Positions 24,490 through 37,090 of a stretch of 64,000 nt of DNA are shown here, piece by piece. This stretch comes from Burkholderiales bacterium 67-32 (lineage in GTDB: Bacteria; Pseudomonadota; Gammaproteobacteria; Burkholderiales; Burkholderiaceae_B). Positions within the stretch are counted from its first letter, which is position 1. Each line of letters opens with the position of its first letter. The translations under genes and the position numbers were made by a program. The stretch covers positions 62,001 through 126,000 of the forward strand of contig MKUP01000010.1 in assembly GCA_001898625.1 (NCBI GenBank), written 5' to 3'. A model generated the notes under the pieces. It was not told where the DNA came from. It was given only the letters and a program-made list of their open reading frames with translations, and made no database searches.

Positions 24490-25260
24490 ATGTCGCTGCA
24501 TATCCTTTCTCTAGAAACCTCCTCCGCCTGGTGCGGCGTTGCCTTGTTGCGCGCCGGGGATGCCGGCGCCGTCGATCTCGTCGTGCGCGAGCACCACGGC
24601 GTGCAGGAGCACTCGGCCCGGCTGCTGCCCATGGTGCAGGAGGTGCTGGACGAGGCCGGCGTCGGCCGGATGCAGGTCGACGCCATCGCCTTCGGGCAGG
24701 GGCCGGGGGGATTCACCGGGTTGCGGGTTGCCTGCGGGGTGGCGCAAGGGCTGGGGTTCGCCCTGGGACGGCCGGTGATACCCGTGGTGTCGCACGCCGC
24801 CGTGGCGCAGCAGGTCCGGGATCCCGGCCAGCGCCCGCTGGTGGTGGCCATGGACGCGCGCATGCAGGAAATCTATCTGGCGGTCTATCGCCGCGAATCG
24901 CCCGACCGGCTGGCCTGCCTGATCGAACCGCAACTGATGGCGGGCGAGGGGCTGGAGGCCTGGCTGCGCGGGCGCCTGGCGGACCTGGGCGCGCAGGCGC
25001 CCTGGCTGAGCGGCGATGCGGCGGCGGCCTATCCGGAGGTCTTCGCCGGCTTCGGACCGGACGAGCGCACGGACGTCGCACGGCCCACCGCCGCCGCGGT
25101 CGCCCGCCTGGCCCATGGCGCCTACCTGCGCGGCGAAGCGGTCGCACCGGAGTTGGCCGCGCCCCTGTATGTGCGGGACAAGGTGGCCTTCACGACCGCG
25201 GAAAGACAAGCCGGGGCGGGGGGCAATCCCCGTGTCGCCACGCCGGGGGCGCAATCATGA
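24490..25260 (+). CDS. tsaB: TsaB, tRNA threonylcarbamoyladenosine biosynthesis protein
   Basis: A 256-residue ASKHA-fold protein (formerly YeaZ) that scaffolds TsaD and TsaE in making t6A37 on tRNAs reading ANN codons. Typical sequence is ILSLETSSAWCGVALL at the start, HSARLLPMVQEVLDEAG, and FGQGPGGFTGLRVACGVAQGL, the family signature. The ATG at 24490 fits the family start better than the TTG at 24481. Its stop overlaps the next start by four bases (ATGA at 25257-25260), so translation of RimI is coupled to it. The tsaB-rimI pairing is common in bacteria. Confidence 0.92.
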   Translation: MSLHILSLETSSAWCGVALLRAGDAGAVDLVVREHHGVQEHSARLLPMVQEVLDEAGVGRMQVDAIAFGQGPGGFTGLRVACGVAQGLGFALGRPVIPVVSHAAVAQQVRDPGQRPLVVAMDARMQEIYLAVYRRESPDRLACLIEPQLMAGEGLEAWLRGRLADLGAQAPWLSGDAAAAYPEVFAGFGPDERTDVARPTAAAVARLAHGAYLRGEAVAPELAAPLYVRDKVAFTTAERQAGAGGNPRVATPGAQS

Positions 25261-25790
25261 ACGCGGTGCAGGGCCGGGCACCGATCGACGCGGCGCGCAT
25301 CCTGGCGGCCTGGGGGCAGGCCTGCCGCCCCATGGCCGAACAGGATCTCGACCAGGTGGACGCGGTCGAGCGCCAGATCTATTCCTTTCCCTGGACGCGC
25401 GGCAATTTCGCCGACTCGCTGCGCTCGGGCTACGACGCCTGGGTGGTGCGCGACGGCGAACACCTGCTGGGCTATTGCATCGTGATGGTGGCGCTGGACG
25501 AGGCGCACCTGTTGAACATCAGCGTGGCGCCGCAGGCGCAGGGCGTGGGGCTGGGCCGGCGGCTGCTGGCCTGGGTCGAGCAGTGCGCCGCGGCCCGCCA
25601 GGCGCAGAGCTTGTTGCTGGAGGTGCGGCCCTCGAACCTGGTGGCCAAGGGCCTGTATGAACGTGCGGGCTATGAGCGTATCGGCCTGCGCCGCGGCTAC
25701 TACCCGTCGCTGCGCGGACGGGAGGACGCGATCGTCATGCGCAAGGCGCTGGCGGTCCATCCCATTCCTGGAGGTTTCCATGGCGACTGA
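25257..25790 (+). CDS. rimI: RimI, ribosomal protein S18 N-acetyltransferase
   Basis: A 177-residue GNAT acetyltransferase that acetylates the N-terminal alanine of ribosomal protein S18. The GNAT core is seen in LLNISVAPQAQGVGLGRRLL (acetyl-CoA loop QGVGLG) and LLLEVRPSNLVAKGLYERAG, with the C-terminal YYPSLRGREDAIVMRK matching RimI. The first 25 residues are an unconserved extension relative to the usual 150-residue enzyme. The ATG at 25257 overlaps the tsaB stop. The last 11 bases overlap the next gene's start at 25780, so three genes are translationally linked. Confidence 0.9.
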   Translation: MNAVQGRAPIDAARILAAWGQACRPMAEQDLDQVDAVERQIYSFPWTRGNFADSLRSGYDAWVVRDGEHLLGYCIVMVALDEAHLLNISVAPQAQGVGLGRRLLAWVEQCAAARQAQSLLLEVRPSNLVAKGLYERAGYERIGLRRGYYPSLRGREDAIVMRKALAVHPIPGGFHGD

Positions 25791-26637
25791 GCGCAACGGC
25801 GCCGATGGCATGAGCGCGGTCCGCCGCGCCTGGCTGCGCGAACTGGGGGTGGACCGGCTGTGGAACCTGCCCGGCGCGGCCGCGCCGGCGGCCGCACCCG
25901 AGCTTGCGCCGGCGGCGGAGGTGCCCGTGGCACCTCCACAGAGTCCGGTGCGGGAACCCTTGGCGACCGTCCCCGCCGTCGAGCCCGAAAGGGCCGAACC
26001 CGTGGCCCTCGTGCAGGAAATTCCCATGCAGGAGCTCCCGGCGCCGGCCGCCATGCCAGCCGACCCCGAGCAGGCCTGGGCCGCGTTGCAGGACGAGGTG
26101 CGCGACTGCATGGCCTGTGGCCTGTGCAAGGGACGCACGCAGACCGTATTCGGCACCGGCTCGCCCAAGGCGCGCTGGCTGCTGGTGGGCGAGGCGCCGG
26201 GCGAACAGGAAGACAAGCAGGGTGCGCCCTTCGTGGGGCGCTCGGGCAAGCTGCTCGACAGCATGCTGGCATCCATCGCGCGCTCGCGCCAGCAGGACGT
26301 CTTCATCGCCAACGTCATCAAATGCCGCCCGCCCGGCAACCGCGACCCGCTGCCCGAGGAAGTGGCGCGCTGCAGTCCCTACCTGATGCGGCAGATCTCG
26401 CTCATCAATCCGGAAATGATCCTGGTGCTGGGGCGGTTCGCGGCGCAGACCCTGCTGGAGACCGACGCGCGCATAGGCAGCCTGCGAGGCAAGGTGCACA
26501 GCCTGTCGGTGGAGGGAAGGCAGGTGCCGGTCGTGGTGAGCTATCACCCGGCCTATCTGTTGCGCAGCCCGGCCGAGAAGATCAAGGCCTGGCAGGATCT
26601 GCAACTGGCCTTGTCGGTGGGGCGGTCCGGGAACTGA
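25780..26637 (+). CDS. Family 4 uracil-DNA glycosylase (iron-sulphur type)
   Basis: A 285-residue DNA-repair enzyme that removes uracil from DNA. The catalytic motif GEAPGEQEDKQGAPFVG and the second motif SYHPAYLLRSP are typical of family 4. Four cysteines for a 4Fe-4S cluster are visible (two in CMACGLC, one in IKCRPPGNRDP, one in ARCSPY). The core begins near residue 95. Before it is a long Ala/Pro/Glu-rich N-terminal linker (about 35-95) that is likely disordered and may tether the enzyme to a partner. The start at 25780 has GGAGG 7 bases upstream and lies within the rimI 3' end. Confidence 0.9.
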   Translation: MATERNGADGMSAVRRAWLRELGVDRLWNLPGAAAPAAAPELAPAAEVPVAPPQSPVREPLATVPAVEPERAEPVALVQEIPMQELPAPAAMPADPEQAWAALQDEVRDCMACGLCKGRTQTVFGTGSPKARWLLVGEAPGEQEDKQGAPFVGRSGKLLDSMLASIARSRQQDVFIANVIKCRPPGNRDPLPEEVARCSPYLMRQISLINPEMILVLGRFAAQTLLETDARIGSLRGKVHSLSVEGRQVPVVVSYHPAYLLRSPAEKIKAWQDLQLALSVGRSGN

Positions 26638-26653
26638 CGGCCGCCGCGCGCGG

Positions 26654-27973
26654 CTAGTCTCCGCGCAGCGCCGTGCCGTGCGCGCGGCTGCCTATCACCA
26701 GGTCGAGATCCGGGTGGGTGCGGTGGTTGCGGCGGTTCCAGCCCATGATCAGCAGCATGAGGCAGGCTACCAGCGTGCCGAAGATGATGATGATGGTGTT
26801 GATGGGAATCTGCATGCCCAGCATCAGCGAATAGATCGCCACCATCAACAGGATGTTGAGCTGCTCGTTGAAATTCTGGACCGCGATCGAGTGGCCGGCC
26901 GACAGCAGTACGTGGCCCCGGTGCTGGAGCAGGGCGTTCATCGGCACGACGAAGAAGCCCCCCAGGCCGCCGATGGCGATCAGCAGCGCATAGACGAACC
27001 AGGGCTCGTAGGCCAGCGGCATCAGCATCACGACCAGGCCCATCACCACGCCCATGGGCAGCACGGCCAGCGCGTGGTGCAGCGGCACCTTGCCGGCCAG
27101 CGTGGCGCCCAGGATGGTGCCCACCGAAGCCACGCCCATCAGGATGGAGGCCTTGTTCAGCGGCAGCCCCAGTTGTACGCGGCCCCATTCGATCACGATC
27201 AGTTGCAGCGTCGCGCCGGCGCCCCAGAACAGGGTGGTCACCGCCAGCGAGATCTGGCCCAGCTTGTCGCGCCACAGCGTGGCCACGAAGCAGCCGAAGG
27301 TGGTCATGAGCTTGATGGGATGGCGCTGCTGGCGCGGGTAGTACACGCCGGTGGACGGGATGAGCAGGTTGAAGAAGGCGGCTACCAGGTAGACCAGCGC
27401 GATGACCATGATGGCGGCCTCGGCCGGCGTCTGGATGTCGGGGCCGAAGCCGGGGCTGAGGTCCAGCGACAGTAGCCAGGTCGACACCTTGGGGCTGATG
27501 AGCGCGCCGCCCAGGACCACGCCCAGGATGATGGACACCACGGTCAGCCCTTCGATCCAGCTGTTGCCCTTGACGAGCTGCTCGGGCGGCAGCAGCTCGG
27601 TGATGATGCCGTACTTGGCGGGCGAGTAGGCCGCCGCGCCTATGCCCACCAGTGCGTAGGCCGCGCACACGGTGTAGACCTGATGATGGTCGGCCAGTCC
27701 GAAGCTGGCATGGGCGAACATGGTCAGGCAGCCGATGATCTTCACCGAATTGGTGGCGAACATCACGCGGCCCTTGGGGAAGGAGTCGGCGAACGCGCCT
27801 ACGAAGGCGGCCAGCAGGACATAGGCCAGGGCGAACGACCATTTGATCATGGGCGTCATCCAGTCCGGTCCGTCCAACTGCTGGATCAACGCGATCGCGG
27901 CGATGAAAAGCGCATTGTCGGCCAGCGAGGAAAAGAACTGCGCCGCCATGATCAGGTAAAAGCCGCGTTTCAT
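26654..27973 (-). CDS. lplT: LplT-like lysophospholipid transporter (MFS)
   Basis: A 439-residue major-facilitator protein with about twelve membrane helices, related to LplT, which flips lysophospholipids inward across the inner membrane for re-acylation. The N-terminal MKRGFYLIMAAQFFSSLADNAL, then AYSPAKYGIITELLPPEQLVKGNSW and GFFVVPMNALLQHRGH, are recognisable family segments. It stands alone here; the acyltransferase-synthetase partner (Aas) is not adjacent. It is transcribed toward the UDG gene, whose stop is 16 bases away, so their 3' ends face each other. The stretch between its start and queF (127 bases) is a plausible promoter region with nothing else recognised. Confidence 0.85.
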   Translation of the reverse strand: MKRGFYLIMAAQFFSSLADNALFIAAIALIQQLDGPDWMTPMIKWSFALAYVLLAAFVGAFADSFPKGRVMFATNSVKIIGCLTMFAHASFGLADHHQVYTVCAAYALVGIGAAAYSPAKYGIITELLPPEQLVKGNSWIEGLTVVSIILGVVLGGALISPKVSTWLLSLDLSPGFGPDIQTPAEAAIMVIALVYLVAAFFNLLIPSTGVYYPRQQRHPIKLMTTFGCFVATLWRDKLGQISLAVTTLFWGAGATLQLIVIEWGRVQLGLPLNKASILMGVASVGTILGATLAGKVPLHHALAVLPMGVVMGLVVMLMPLAYEPWFVYALLIAIGGLGGFFVVPMNALLQHRGHVLLSAGHSIAVQNFNEQLNILLMVAIYSLMLGMQIPINTIIIIFGTLVACLMLLIMGWNRRNHRTHPDLDLVIGSRAHGTALRGD

Positions 27974-28100
27974 CGGTAGGCGTGGACTCGTGTGCCTGTG
28001 AGTGGATCGGGGAGTGCCTCACTCGGGGCACTACGGCAGGAATGCGTGCCGCGCATCGTAGCGCAGGTTCCGCGCCGCGTGCCAGCCGATCCGGTGGTAG

Positions 28101-28520
28101 TTACCCGCGGATATTGCTGCCGGGCGCGAATTCCTGCAGTTGCACGGCGGGCTGCGGTGTCCACCCCGGTTGGCGGTGTTCGGCGACGACGTTGGTGAAG
28201 ATGCCGCCGCGCACGTACCACTTGGCGGTGATCCGCATGAAGCGCGGGGACAGCGCGCGCACGAGGTCGTCCAGGATCTCGTTGGTGACCGCTTCGTGGA
28301 ACTTGCCTTCGTTGCGGAAGCTCCAGGCGTAGAGCTTGAGGCTCTTGAGCTCGACGCACAGCTGATCGGGGATGTAGTCGATGACCAGCAGGGCGAAGTC
28401 CGGCTGTCCGGTCATCGGGCACAGGCAGGTGAATTCCGGCACCTCGATGTGGATCTGGAAGTCGCGTCCCGGGCTGGGGTTGGCGAAGGTGTCTAGGCTC
28501 TTGCTGGGTTGAGAGGGCAT
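28101..28520 (-). CDS. queF: QueF, NADPH-dependent preQ0 reductase (type I)
   Basis: A 139-residue enzyme that reduces the nitrile of 7-cyano-7-deazaguanine to the amine preQ1 for queuosine in tRNA. The nucleophile is C34 in [13 protein letters not shown], with D41 as the acid. The QueF motif ELKSLKLY is at 58-65 and EGKFHE at 71-76. The short length marks the unimodular type I enzyme. No preQ1 riboswitch was recognised upstream. The 276 bases to smc contain only a palindromic repeat and the smc upstream region. Confidence 0.92.
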   Translation of the reverse strand: MPSQPSKSLDTFANPSPGRDFQIHIEVPEFTCLCPMTGQPDFALLVIDYIPDQLCVELKSLKLYAWSFRNEGKFHEAVTNEILDDLVRALSPRFMRITAKWYVRGGIFTNVVAEHRQPGWTPQPAVQLQEFAPGSNIRG

Positions 28521-28624
28521 GTCTCTTGCGATCTATACGTAACGAAAATGAAAAAACAGGCTGGGCGGCGGCTCCTGGCGTAACCTTGCCGATGACCCTT
28601 TGGTATTATACGAAGGTGTATGGG

Positions 28625-28718
28625 CCCCACCCCCTCCGCGCTTCGCGCGGCCCCCTCAAGGGGGCGGCACTGGCGGACCGGCGGAGCCGGATCCTCGGTG
28701 CCCTGAGTCGGAGGTAGG
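28625..28718 (+). repeat. Dispersed intergenic palindromic repeat, copy 1
   Basis: It has CGCGCTTCGCGCG and CCCCCTCAAGGGGG hairpins followed by GGACCGGCGGAGCCGGATCC. The same layout recurs at 36355-36430 (inverted), 44237-44330 and 45317-45410. This copy lies between queF and smc, about 80 bases before smc. Such elements are common in Bordetella and related genera and probably act as RNA hairpins or are non-autonomous repeats; function unknown. Confidence 0.75.
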
Positions 28719-28796
28719 GCGCGTTTTGCCATATCCGACCGGCTCGGGAGCGGATCGGTTCCTTTTCCAGTCTTTTTAAGCGAAGCTTCGTTTCCG

Positions 28797-31700
28797 GTGC
28801 GACTTACCCAGATCAAACTCGCAGGTTTCAAGTCGTTCGTCGACCCCACGTCCATCCAGGTGCCGAGCCAGCTGGTCGGCGTGGTGGGTCCCAATGGCTG
28901 CGGAAAGTCCAACATCATCGATGCCGTGCGCTGGGTCCTGGGTGAATCCAAGGCCTCCGAGCTGCGCGGCGAGTCCATGCAGGACGTGATCTTCAACGGC
29001 TCGGTCAACCGCAAGCCGGCGGCGCGGTCCTCGGTCGAACTGGTGTTCGACAATGCCGAGGGCCGGGCGTCCGGGCAATGGAGCCAGTACGGCGAGATCG
29101 CCGTCAAGCGGGTACTGACCCGCGACGGCACCAGCAGCTATTTCGTCAACAACCAGCAGGTCCGTCGCCGCGACATCCATGACATCTTCCTGGGCACCGG
29201 CCTGGGCGCGCGCGGCTACGCCATCATCGGCCAGGGCATGATCTCGCGCATCATCGAGGCCCGGCCCGACGAACTGCGCGTGTTCCTGGAAGAGGCCGCG
29301 GGCGTGTCGCGCTACAAGGAGCGCCGCCGCGAGACCGAGAACCGCCTGTCCGACACGCGCGAGAACATGACCCGGGTCGAGGACATCCTGCGCGAACTGG
29401 CCACCCAGCTCGAAAAGCTCGAGGCGCAGGCCGAGGTCGCCCAGCGCTACCAGGGATTCCAGGCGGAAAGCGAACAGAAGCAGCGCTTCCTGTGGCTGCT
29501 GAAGAAGCGCGAGGCCGATGGCGACCGCATGAAGCACGCGCTGGCCATCGAGCAGGCCCAGACCGATCTCGAGGCGGCCATGGCCGGCCTGCGCAAGCTG
29601 GAGTCCGACCTGGAGGGCACGCGCCAGGCGCACTACGCCGCCAGCGATGCCGTCCATGCCGCGCAGGGCGGGCTGTACGAGGCGAACGCCGAGGTCAGCC
29701 GGCTCGAGGCCGAGATCAAGTACGTGGTCGAGGCCCGCAACCGCATGCAGGTCCAGCTGGCGCAGTTGCAACAGCAGATCGCCCAGTGGAACGAGCAGCA
29801 CGAGACCGGCAGCGACCAGCTGGCCCAGGCCGAGGAAGACCTGGCCGTGGGCGAAGCCCGGGCCGAGGAAGCGCGCATCGTGGCCGAAGAGGCGCAGGCC
29901 CAGTTGCCCGATGTCGAGGCCAAGGTGCGCGATGCCGCGTCCGGCCTGTCCGAACTGCGCGGCGCGCTGTCCCAGGTCGAGCAGAACCTGGCCCTGACCG
30001 CCCAGGAGCAGCGCGAAGCCGACCGCCAGTTGCAGGCCCTGGCGCAGCGCCGCGAGCGCCTGGAGCAGGAGGAACGCAACCTGCAGCGCCCCGATCCGGC
30101 GCGGCTGGAGCAATTGACGGGCGACCTGGCCGATACCGAGCAGCGTGTCGAGCACGCCCAGCAGGAACTGTCGACGCTGGATGCCCAGTTGCCGCAGGTC
30201 GACGCCGGCCGCCGCCAGGCCCAGGAACTGGTGCAGAAGGAGGCGGCCGCCGTCTCGCAGATCGAGGCCCGGCTTTCGGCCCTGACCCGTTTGCAGCAGG
30301 ACGTGCAGAAGCAGGGCGCGCTGCATCCCTGGCTGGAAAAACACGAACTGACGCAGCTCGGCCGGCTGTGGCAGAAGCTGCATATCGAACCCGGCTGGGA
30401 AACGGCGCTGGAAGCCGTGCTGCGCGAGCGGCTGGCCGCGCTGGAAGTCAGCAATCTTGAATGGGCCAAGGCCTTCTTCGGCGACGCGCCGCCCGCGCGG
30501 CTGGCCTTCTACCAGATGCCGCCGGCCACGGCGCCGGCCCCCGCGCCGGCCGCGTTGACGCCGCTGGTCTCGCTGCTGCGCATCACCGATCCGGGCCTGC
30601 GTTCCCTGATGGCCGACTGGCTGCGCGACGTCTACACGGCCGCCGACGCCACCCAGGCACTGGCCGCGCGTACCCAGTTGCCCGAGGGTGGGCAGTTCGT
30701 GGTCAAGGAAGGGCACCTGATCGGGCACAACAGCGTCCGTTTCTACGCCGCCGATTCCGAGCAGGCCGGCATGCTGGCGCGCCAGCAGGAGATCGAGAAC
30801 CTGCAACGGCAGTTGAAGGCGCAGCAGCTCATCGCCGACGAGGCCCGCTCCGCCGTGGCCCGCGCGGAAGCCGGCTACCAGCAGGTGGCCCAGGCCTTGC
30901 CCGCCTCGCGCCAGCGACTGGCCGAGGTCACCCAGCGCCTGCACGTCATCCAGCTCGAACATTCCAAGCTGTCGCAGCAGGCCGCCCAGTCCGAGGAGCG
31001 CGCCGGCCGCATCCGCGAGGAGCGCGCCGAGCTCGAGGCGCAGGAAGAGGAGGCCCGCATCCGCAAGGAAGAGGCCGAAGGCCGCTTCGAGATCCTGGAT
31101 ACCCAGCTGGGCGACAAGCAGTCCGCGTTCGAGGACGCGCAGATGGCCCAGGAACAGCGCGAAGCCGACGTCCAGCGCGCGCGCGACCGCCTGCGCGAGC
31201 TCGAGCGGTCGGCCCAGGAGGCCGGCTTTGCCGAGCGGGGCCTGCGCGCCCGCATCGACGAACTGCGCCGCAGCCTGCAACTGGCGGGCGAGCAAAGCCA
31301 GCGCGCCGCCACCGAGGCCGAGCGGGTCCAGCAGGAATTGCGCGTGCTGGACGATGCGGCGGCCCAGGCCGGCCTGCAATCCGCGCTCGAATTGCGCAGC
31401 GAGCGCGAGCAGGTGCTGAACCGTGCCCGCATCGAGATGGATACCCTGGCCGCGCAACTGCGCGCGGCCGACGAGCAGCGCCTGGGCATCGAGCGCTCGC
31501 TCGAACCGCTGCGCAGCCGCATCACCGAGCTGCAACTGAAGGAACAGGCGGCCCGCCTGGCACAGGAGCAGTATGCCGAGCAACTGGCCGGACAGGAGCT
31601 GGACCTGGCGGCGCTGGGCGAGCAACTCGACGCGCTGCCCAAGGAGTGGCAGCGCCCCAACTGGCTGCAGGCGGAAGTGCAGCGCCTGGCCCGCGAGGTC

Positions 31701-32327
31701 GCAGCCCTGGGCGCGGTCAACCTGGCCGCGCTGGACGAGCTGAACGCCTCGCGCGAGCGCAAGACCTATCTGGATGCCCAGCAGGCCGACCTGCAGTCCG
31801 CCATCGACACGCTCGAGGACGCCATCCGCAAGATCGACCGCGAGACGCGCCAGTTGCTGCAAGAGACCTTCGACACCGTCAACCGCAACTTCGGCGAACT
31901 CTTCCCGTCGCTGTTCGGCGGTGGCGAGGCCAAGCTCGTGATGACCGGCGAAGAGATCCTGGACGCGGGCGTGCAGGTCATGGCCCAGCCTCCGGGCAAG
32001 CGCAACAGCACCATCCACCTGCTGTCCGGCGGCGAGAAGGCGCTGACCGCCACCGCACTGGTGTTCGCCATGTTCAAGCTCAATCCGGCGCCGTTCTGCC
32101 TGCTGGACGAGGTCGACGCGCCGCTGGACGACGCCAACACCGAACGCTACGCGAACCTGGTGCGCCGGATGAGCGAGCAGACCCAGTTCCTGTTCATCTC
32201 GCACAACAAGATCGCGATGGAAATGGCGCACCAGTTGGTCGGCGTGACCATGCAGGAGCAGGGCGTCTCCCGCATCGTGGCCGTCGACATCGACTCGGCC
32301 ATGCAACTCGCCGTCGAGGCTGCCTGA
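28797..32327 (+). CDS. smc: Smc, chromosome condensation ATPase
   Basis: A 1176-residue structural-maintenance-of-chromosomes protein that with ScpA and ScpB loads at the replication origin region and folds chromosomes. The head domain has Walker A GPNGCGKS (31-38) at the N-terminus. The C-terminal half of the head carries LSGGEKAL (about 1076) and Walker B CLLDEVDAPLDD (about 1101). Two very long coiled coils (about 170-490 and 665-1020, Ala/Glu/Gln-rich) flank a hinge (about 490-650), where a short Pro/Ala linker is noticed. The start codon is GTG at 28797, required by the conserved MRLTQIKLAGFKSFVDPT start. zipA follows after 61 bases. Confidence 0.95.
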   Translation: MRLTQIKLAGFKSFVDPTSIQVPSQLVGVVGPNGCGKSNIIDAVRWVLGESKASELRGESMQDVIFNGSVNRKPAARSSVELVFDNAEGRASGQWSQYGEIAVKRVLTRDGTSSYFVNNQQVRRRDIHDIFLGTGLGARGYAIIGQGMISRIIEARPDELRVFLEEAAGVSRYKERRRETENRLSDTRENMTRVEDILRELATQLEKLEAQAEVAQRYQGFQAESEQKQRFLWLLKKREADGDRMKHALAIEQAQTDLEAAMAGLRKLESDLEGTRQAHYAASDAVHAAQGGLYEANAEVSRLEAEIKYVVEARNRMQVQLAQLQQQIAQWNEQHETGSDQLAQAEEDLAVGEARAEEARIVAEEAQAQLPDVEAKVRDAASGLSELRGALSQVEQNLALTAQEQREADRQLQALAQRRERLEQEERNLQRPDPARLEQLTGDLADTEQRVEHAQQELSTLDAQLPQVDAGRRQAQELVQKEAAAVSQIEARLSALTRLQQDVQKQGALHPWLEKHELTQLGRLWQKLHIEPGWETALEAVLRERLAALEVSNLEWAKAFFGDAPPARLAFYQMPPATAPAPAPAALTPLVSLLRITDPGLRSLMADWLRDVYTAADATQALAARTQLPEGGQFVVKEGHLIGHNSVRFYAADSEQAGMLARQQEIENLQRQLKAQQLIADEARSAVARAEAGYQQVAQALPASRQRLAEVTQRLHVIQLEHSKLSQQAAQSEERAGRIREERAELEAQEEEARIRKEEAEGRFEILDTQLGDKQSAFEDAQMAQEQREADVQRARDRLRELERSAQEAGFAERGLRARIDELRRSLQLAGEQSQRAATEAERVQQELRVLDDAAAQAGLQSALELRSEREQVLNRARIEMDTLAAQLRAADEQRLGIERSLEPLRSRITELQLKEQAARLAQEQYAEQLAGQELDLAALGEQLDALPKEWQRPNWLQAEVQRLAREVAALGAVNLAALDELNASRERKTYLDAQQADLQSAIDTLEDAIRKIDRETRQLLQETFDTVNRNFGELFPSLFGGGEAKLVMTGEEILDAGVQVMAQPPGKRNSTIHLLSGGEKALTATALVFAMFKLNPAPFCLLDEVDAPLDDANTERYANLVRRMSEQTQFLFISHNKIAMEMAHQLVGVTMQEQGVSRIVAVDIDSAMQLAVEAA

Positions 32328-32388
32328 TGAGCCGGCAGTCCGCGAGCCGGTATTCTTTCCACCATGCCCCGCCATCGGGAACACACCA

Positions 32389-35555
<3,167 letters not shown>

Positions 35556-35589
35556 CAGGGCGAAGCGCCGCTTCGCAGGAAGGAAAACC

Positions 35590-36342
35590 ATGCAGGCAAT
35601 CATCGGAGGCACCGGCCTCTACCATTTGACGGGGCTCGTCGTGACGCGCCGCCAGGTCGTACGCACGCCCTATGGCGAACCTTCGGGGGCGCTGACCTAC
35701 GGCCGCATCGGCGACGGCGCGGAAATCGTCTTCCTGGCTCGCCATGGATACGGCCATACGCTGGCCCCGCACCGCATCAACTATCGCGCCAACCTCTGGG
35801 CCCTGCACGAGGTCGGGGTGCGGCGCATCGTGTCGGTGGCGACGGTGGGCGGCATCGCGGGTCCTCTCGTGCCCGGCGCCATCGTCGTGCCTGACCAGAT
35901 CATCGACTACACCACCGAACGGCCCCGTACTTTCTTCGAGGGCGGCGACCAGCCGGTGGCCCACGTGGACATGACCCAGCCCTACGGGGCCGCCATGCGG
36001 CTTGACCTGCTGGAGTCGGCGCGGACCTGCGGAATAGACGTGGTCGACGGTGGTGTCTATGGCTGCACGCAGGGCCCGCGGCTGGAGACTGCCGCGGAAA
36101 TCCGCCGCATGGGGCGGGACGGCTGCGACATGGTGGGCATGACCGGCATGCCCGAGGCGGCCCTGGCGCGGGAACTCGACCTGGACTATGCGGCCCTGTG
36201 CCTCGTCACCAACGATGCCGCGGGCCAGCGCGCCAGCGTGGGCGAGATTTCCATGCAGGGCATGCGCGTGGTGGTGGACGACAGCATGCAGAACGTCCAC
36301 CGCATCCTGGGCCAGCTGGTAGGTGCCGAGGGAGCCGCCTGA
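35590..36342 (+). CDS. S-methyl-5'-thioinosine / methylthioadenosine phosphorylase family enzyme
   Basis: A 250-residue trimeric purine nucleoside phosphorylase of the MTAP branch, cleaving methylthio-purine nucleosides in methionine salvage. IIGGTGLYHLTG opens the phosphate site, GYGHTLAPHRINYRANLWAL and TVGGIAG follow, and MTGMPEAALAREL binds the methylthioribose. The base-binding strand reads NDAAG rather than the TDYD-like sequence of adenosine-specific enzymes, favouring 6-oxopurine (methylthioinosine) preference as in characterised Pseudomonas MTIP. An AGGAAGG-like site lies upstream. Which nucleoside is used cannot be settled from sequence. Confidence 0.82.
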   Translation: MQAIIGGTGLYHLTGLVVTRRQVVRTPYGEPSGALTYGRIGDGAEIVFLARHGYGHTLAPHRINYRANLWALHEVGVRRIVSVATVGGIAGPLVPGAIVVPDQIIDYTTERPRTFFEGGDQPVAHVDMTQPYGAAMRLDLLESARTCGIDVVDGGVYGCTQGPRLETAAEIRRMGRDGCDMVGMTGMPEAALARELDLDYAALCLVTNDAAGQRASVGEISMQGMRVVVDDSMQNVHRILGQLVGAEGAA

Positions 36343-36354
36343 TTCGTCAGTGAT

Positions 36355-36430
36355 CCAGGGCACAGCGGATCCGGCTTTGCCGGTCCGCCAGTGCCGCCCC
36401 TGGGGGCGCGCGTCAGCGCGTAGGGGGGGT
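36355..36430 (-). repeat. Dispersed intergenic palindromic repeat, copy 2 (inverted)
   Basis: Reverse-oriented relative of the other copies: GGATCCGGCTTTGCCGGTCC, then a GGGGGCGCGCG stretch and TAGGGGGGG. It occupies the gap between convergent mtip-like and gst genes, so it may also terminate both transcripts. Confidence 0.7.
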
Positions 36431-36434
36431 TAAT

Positions 36435-37037
36435 TCATAGGCCTTCGGCCTTGAGGGCCGCCTGCACGGCGGGGCGCTGCGCGATGCGCTCGCGGAAGGC
36501 CACGATGGCGGGCCAGCGCGACAGGTCGTAGTTCAGGCGCGAAGCCCAGCCGGTGGTCACGAACAGGTAGATGTCGGCCACGGAAAAACCGCCGGGCATC
36601 AGGTAGTCGCGCTGCGACAGCTCGCTTTGCACGTAGTCCAGGCGCGTGGCCAGGATCTGGCGGAACACGTCCTTGCCTTCCTCGCTCAGCGCGGGCTTGA
36701 ACATGGGCGAGAAGCCCTTGTGGATCTCGGTGGCGATGAACACCAGCCAGGTTTGCAGCGCGTAGCGCTCGGCGCTGTCGGGCGGGGGCGCCAGCTTGCT
36801 CGCCGGCACGAGGTCCGCAACGTATTGCAGCAGCACGGCCAGTTCGGTCATCACCACGCCGGGGGATACCTCCAGCGCCGGCACGTAGCCCTTGGGGTTG
36901 ACCTTGCGGAAGTCCTGGCCGGTCTCGGTGGTCTTGGCCTTGAGGTCGACCTTTTCCCAGGTGAAGTCGATGCCTGCTTCGCGCAGGGCGATGTGGGGAG
37001 CCTGGGAGCAGGCGCCGGGGGAGTAGTAGAGCTTCAT
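36435..37037 (-). CDS. gst: Beta-class glutathione S-transferase
   Basis: A 200-residue glutathione transferase with the bacterial beta-class N-terminus MKLYYSPGACSQAPHIALRE, whose Cys10 forms mixed disulphides with glutathione. It continues with PKGYVPALEVSPG and TELAVLLQYVADL of the thioredoxin-like domain, and an all-helical C-terminal domain with FSVADIYLFV. It detoxifies electrophiles and acts in redox protection. It is convergent with the upstream phosphorylase gene and 53 bases from glgP on the same strand. Confidence 0.9.
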   Translation of the reverse strand: MKLYYSPGACSQAPHIALREAGIDFTWEKVDLKAKTTETGQDFRKVNPKGYVPALEVSPGVVMTELAVLLQYVADLVPASKLAPPPDSAERYALQTWLVFIATEIHKGFSPMFKPALSEEGKDVFRQILATRLDYVQSELSQRDYLMPGGFSVADIYLFVTTGWASRLNYDLSRWPAIVAFRERIAQRPAVQAALKAEGL

Positions 37038-37090
37038 GGGGCCTCGATGAAAGGGGGTAAAGCGGCTATTCTCTCACCGCTTGCAGGTTT

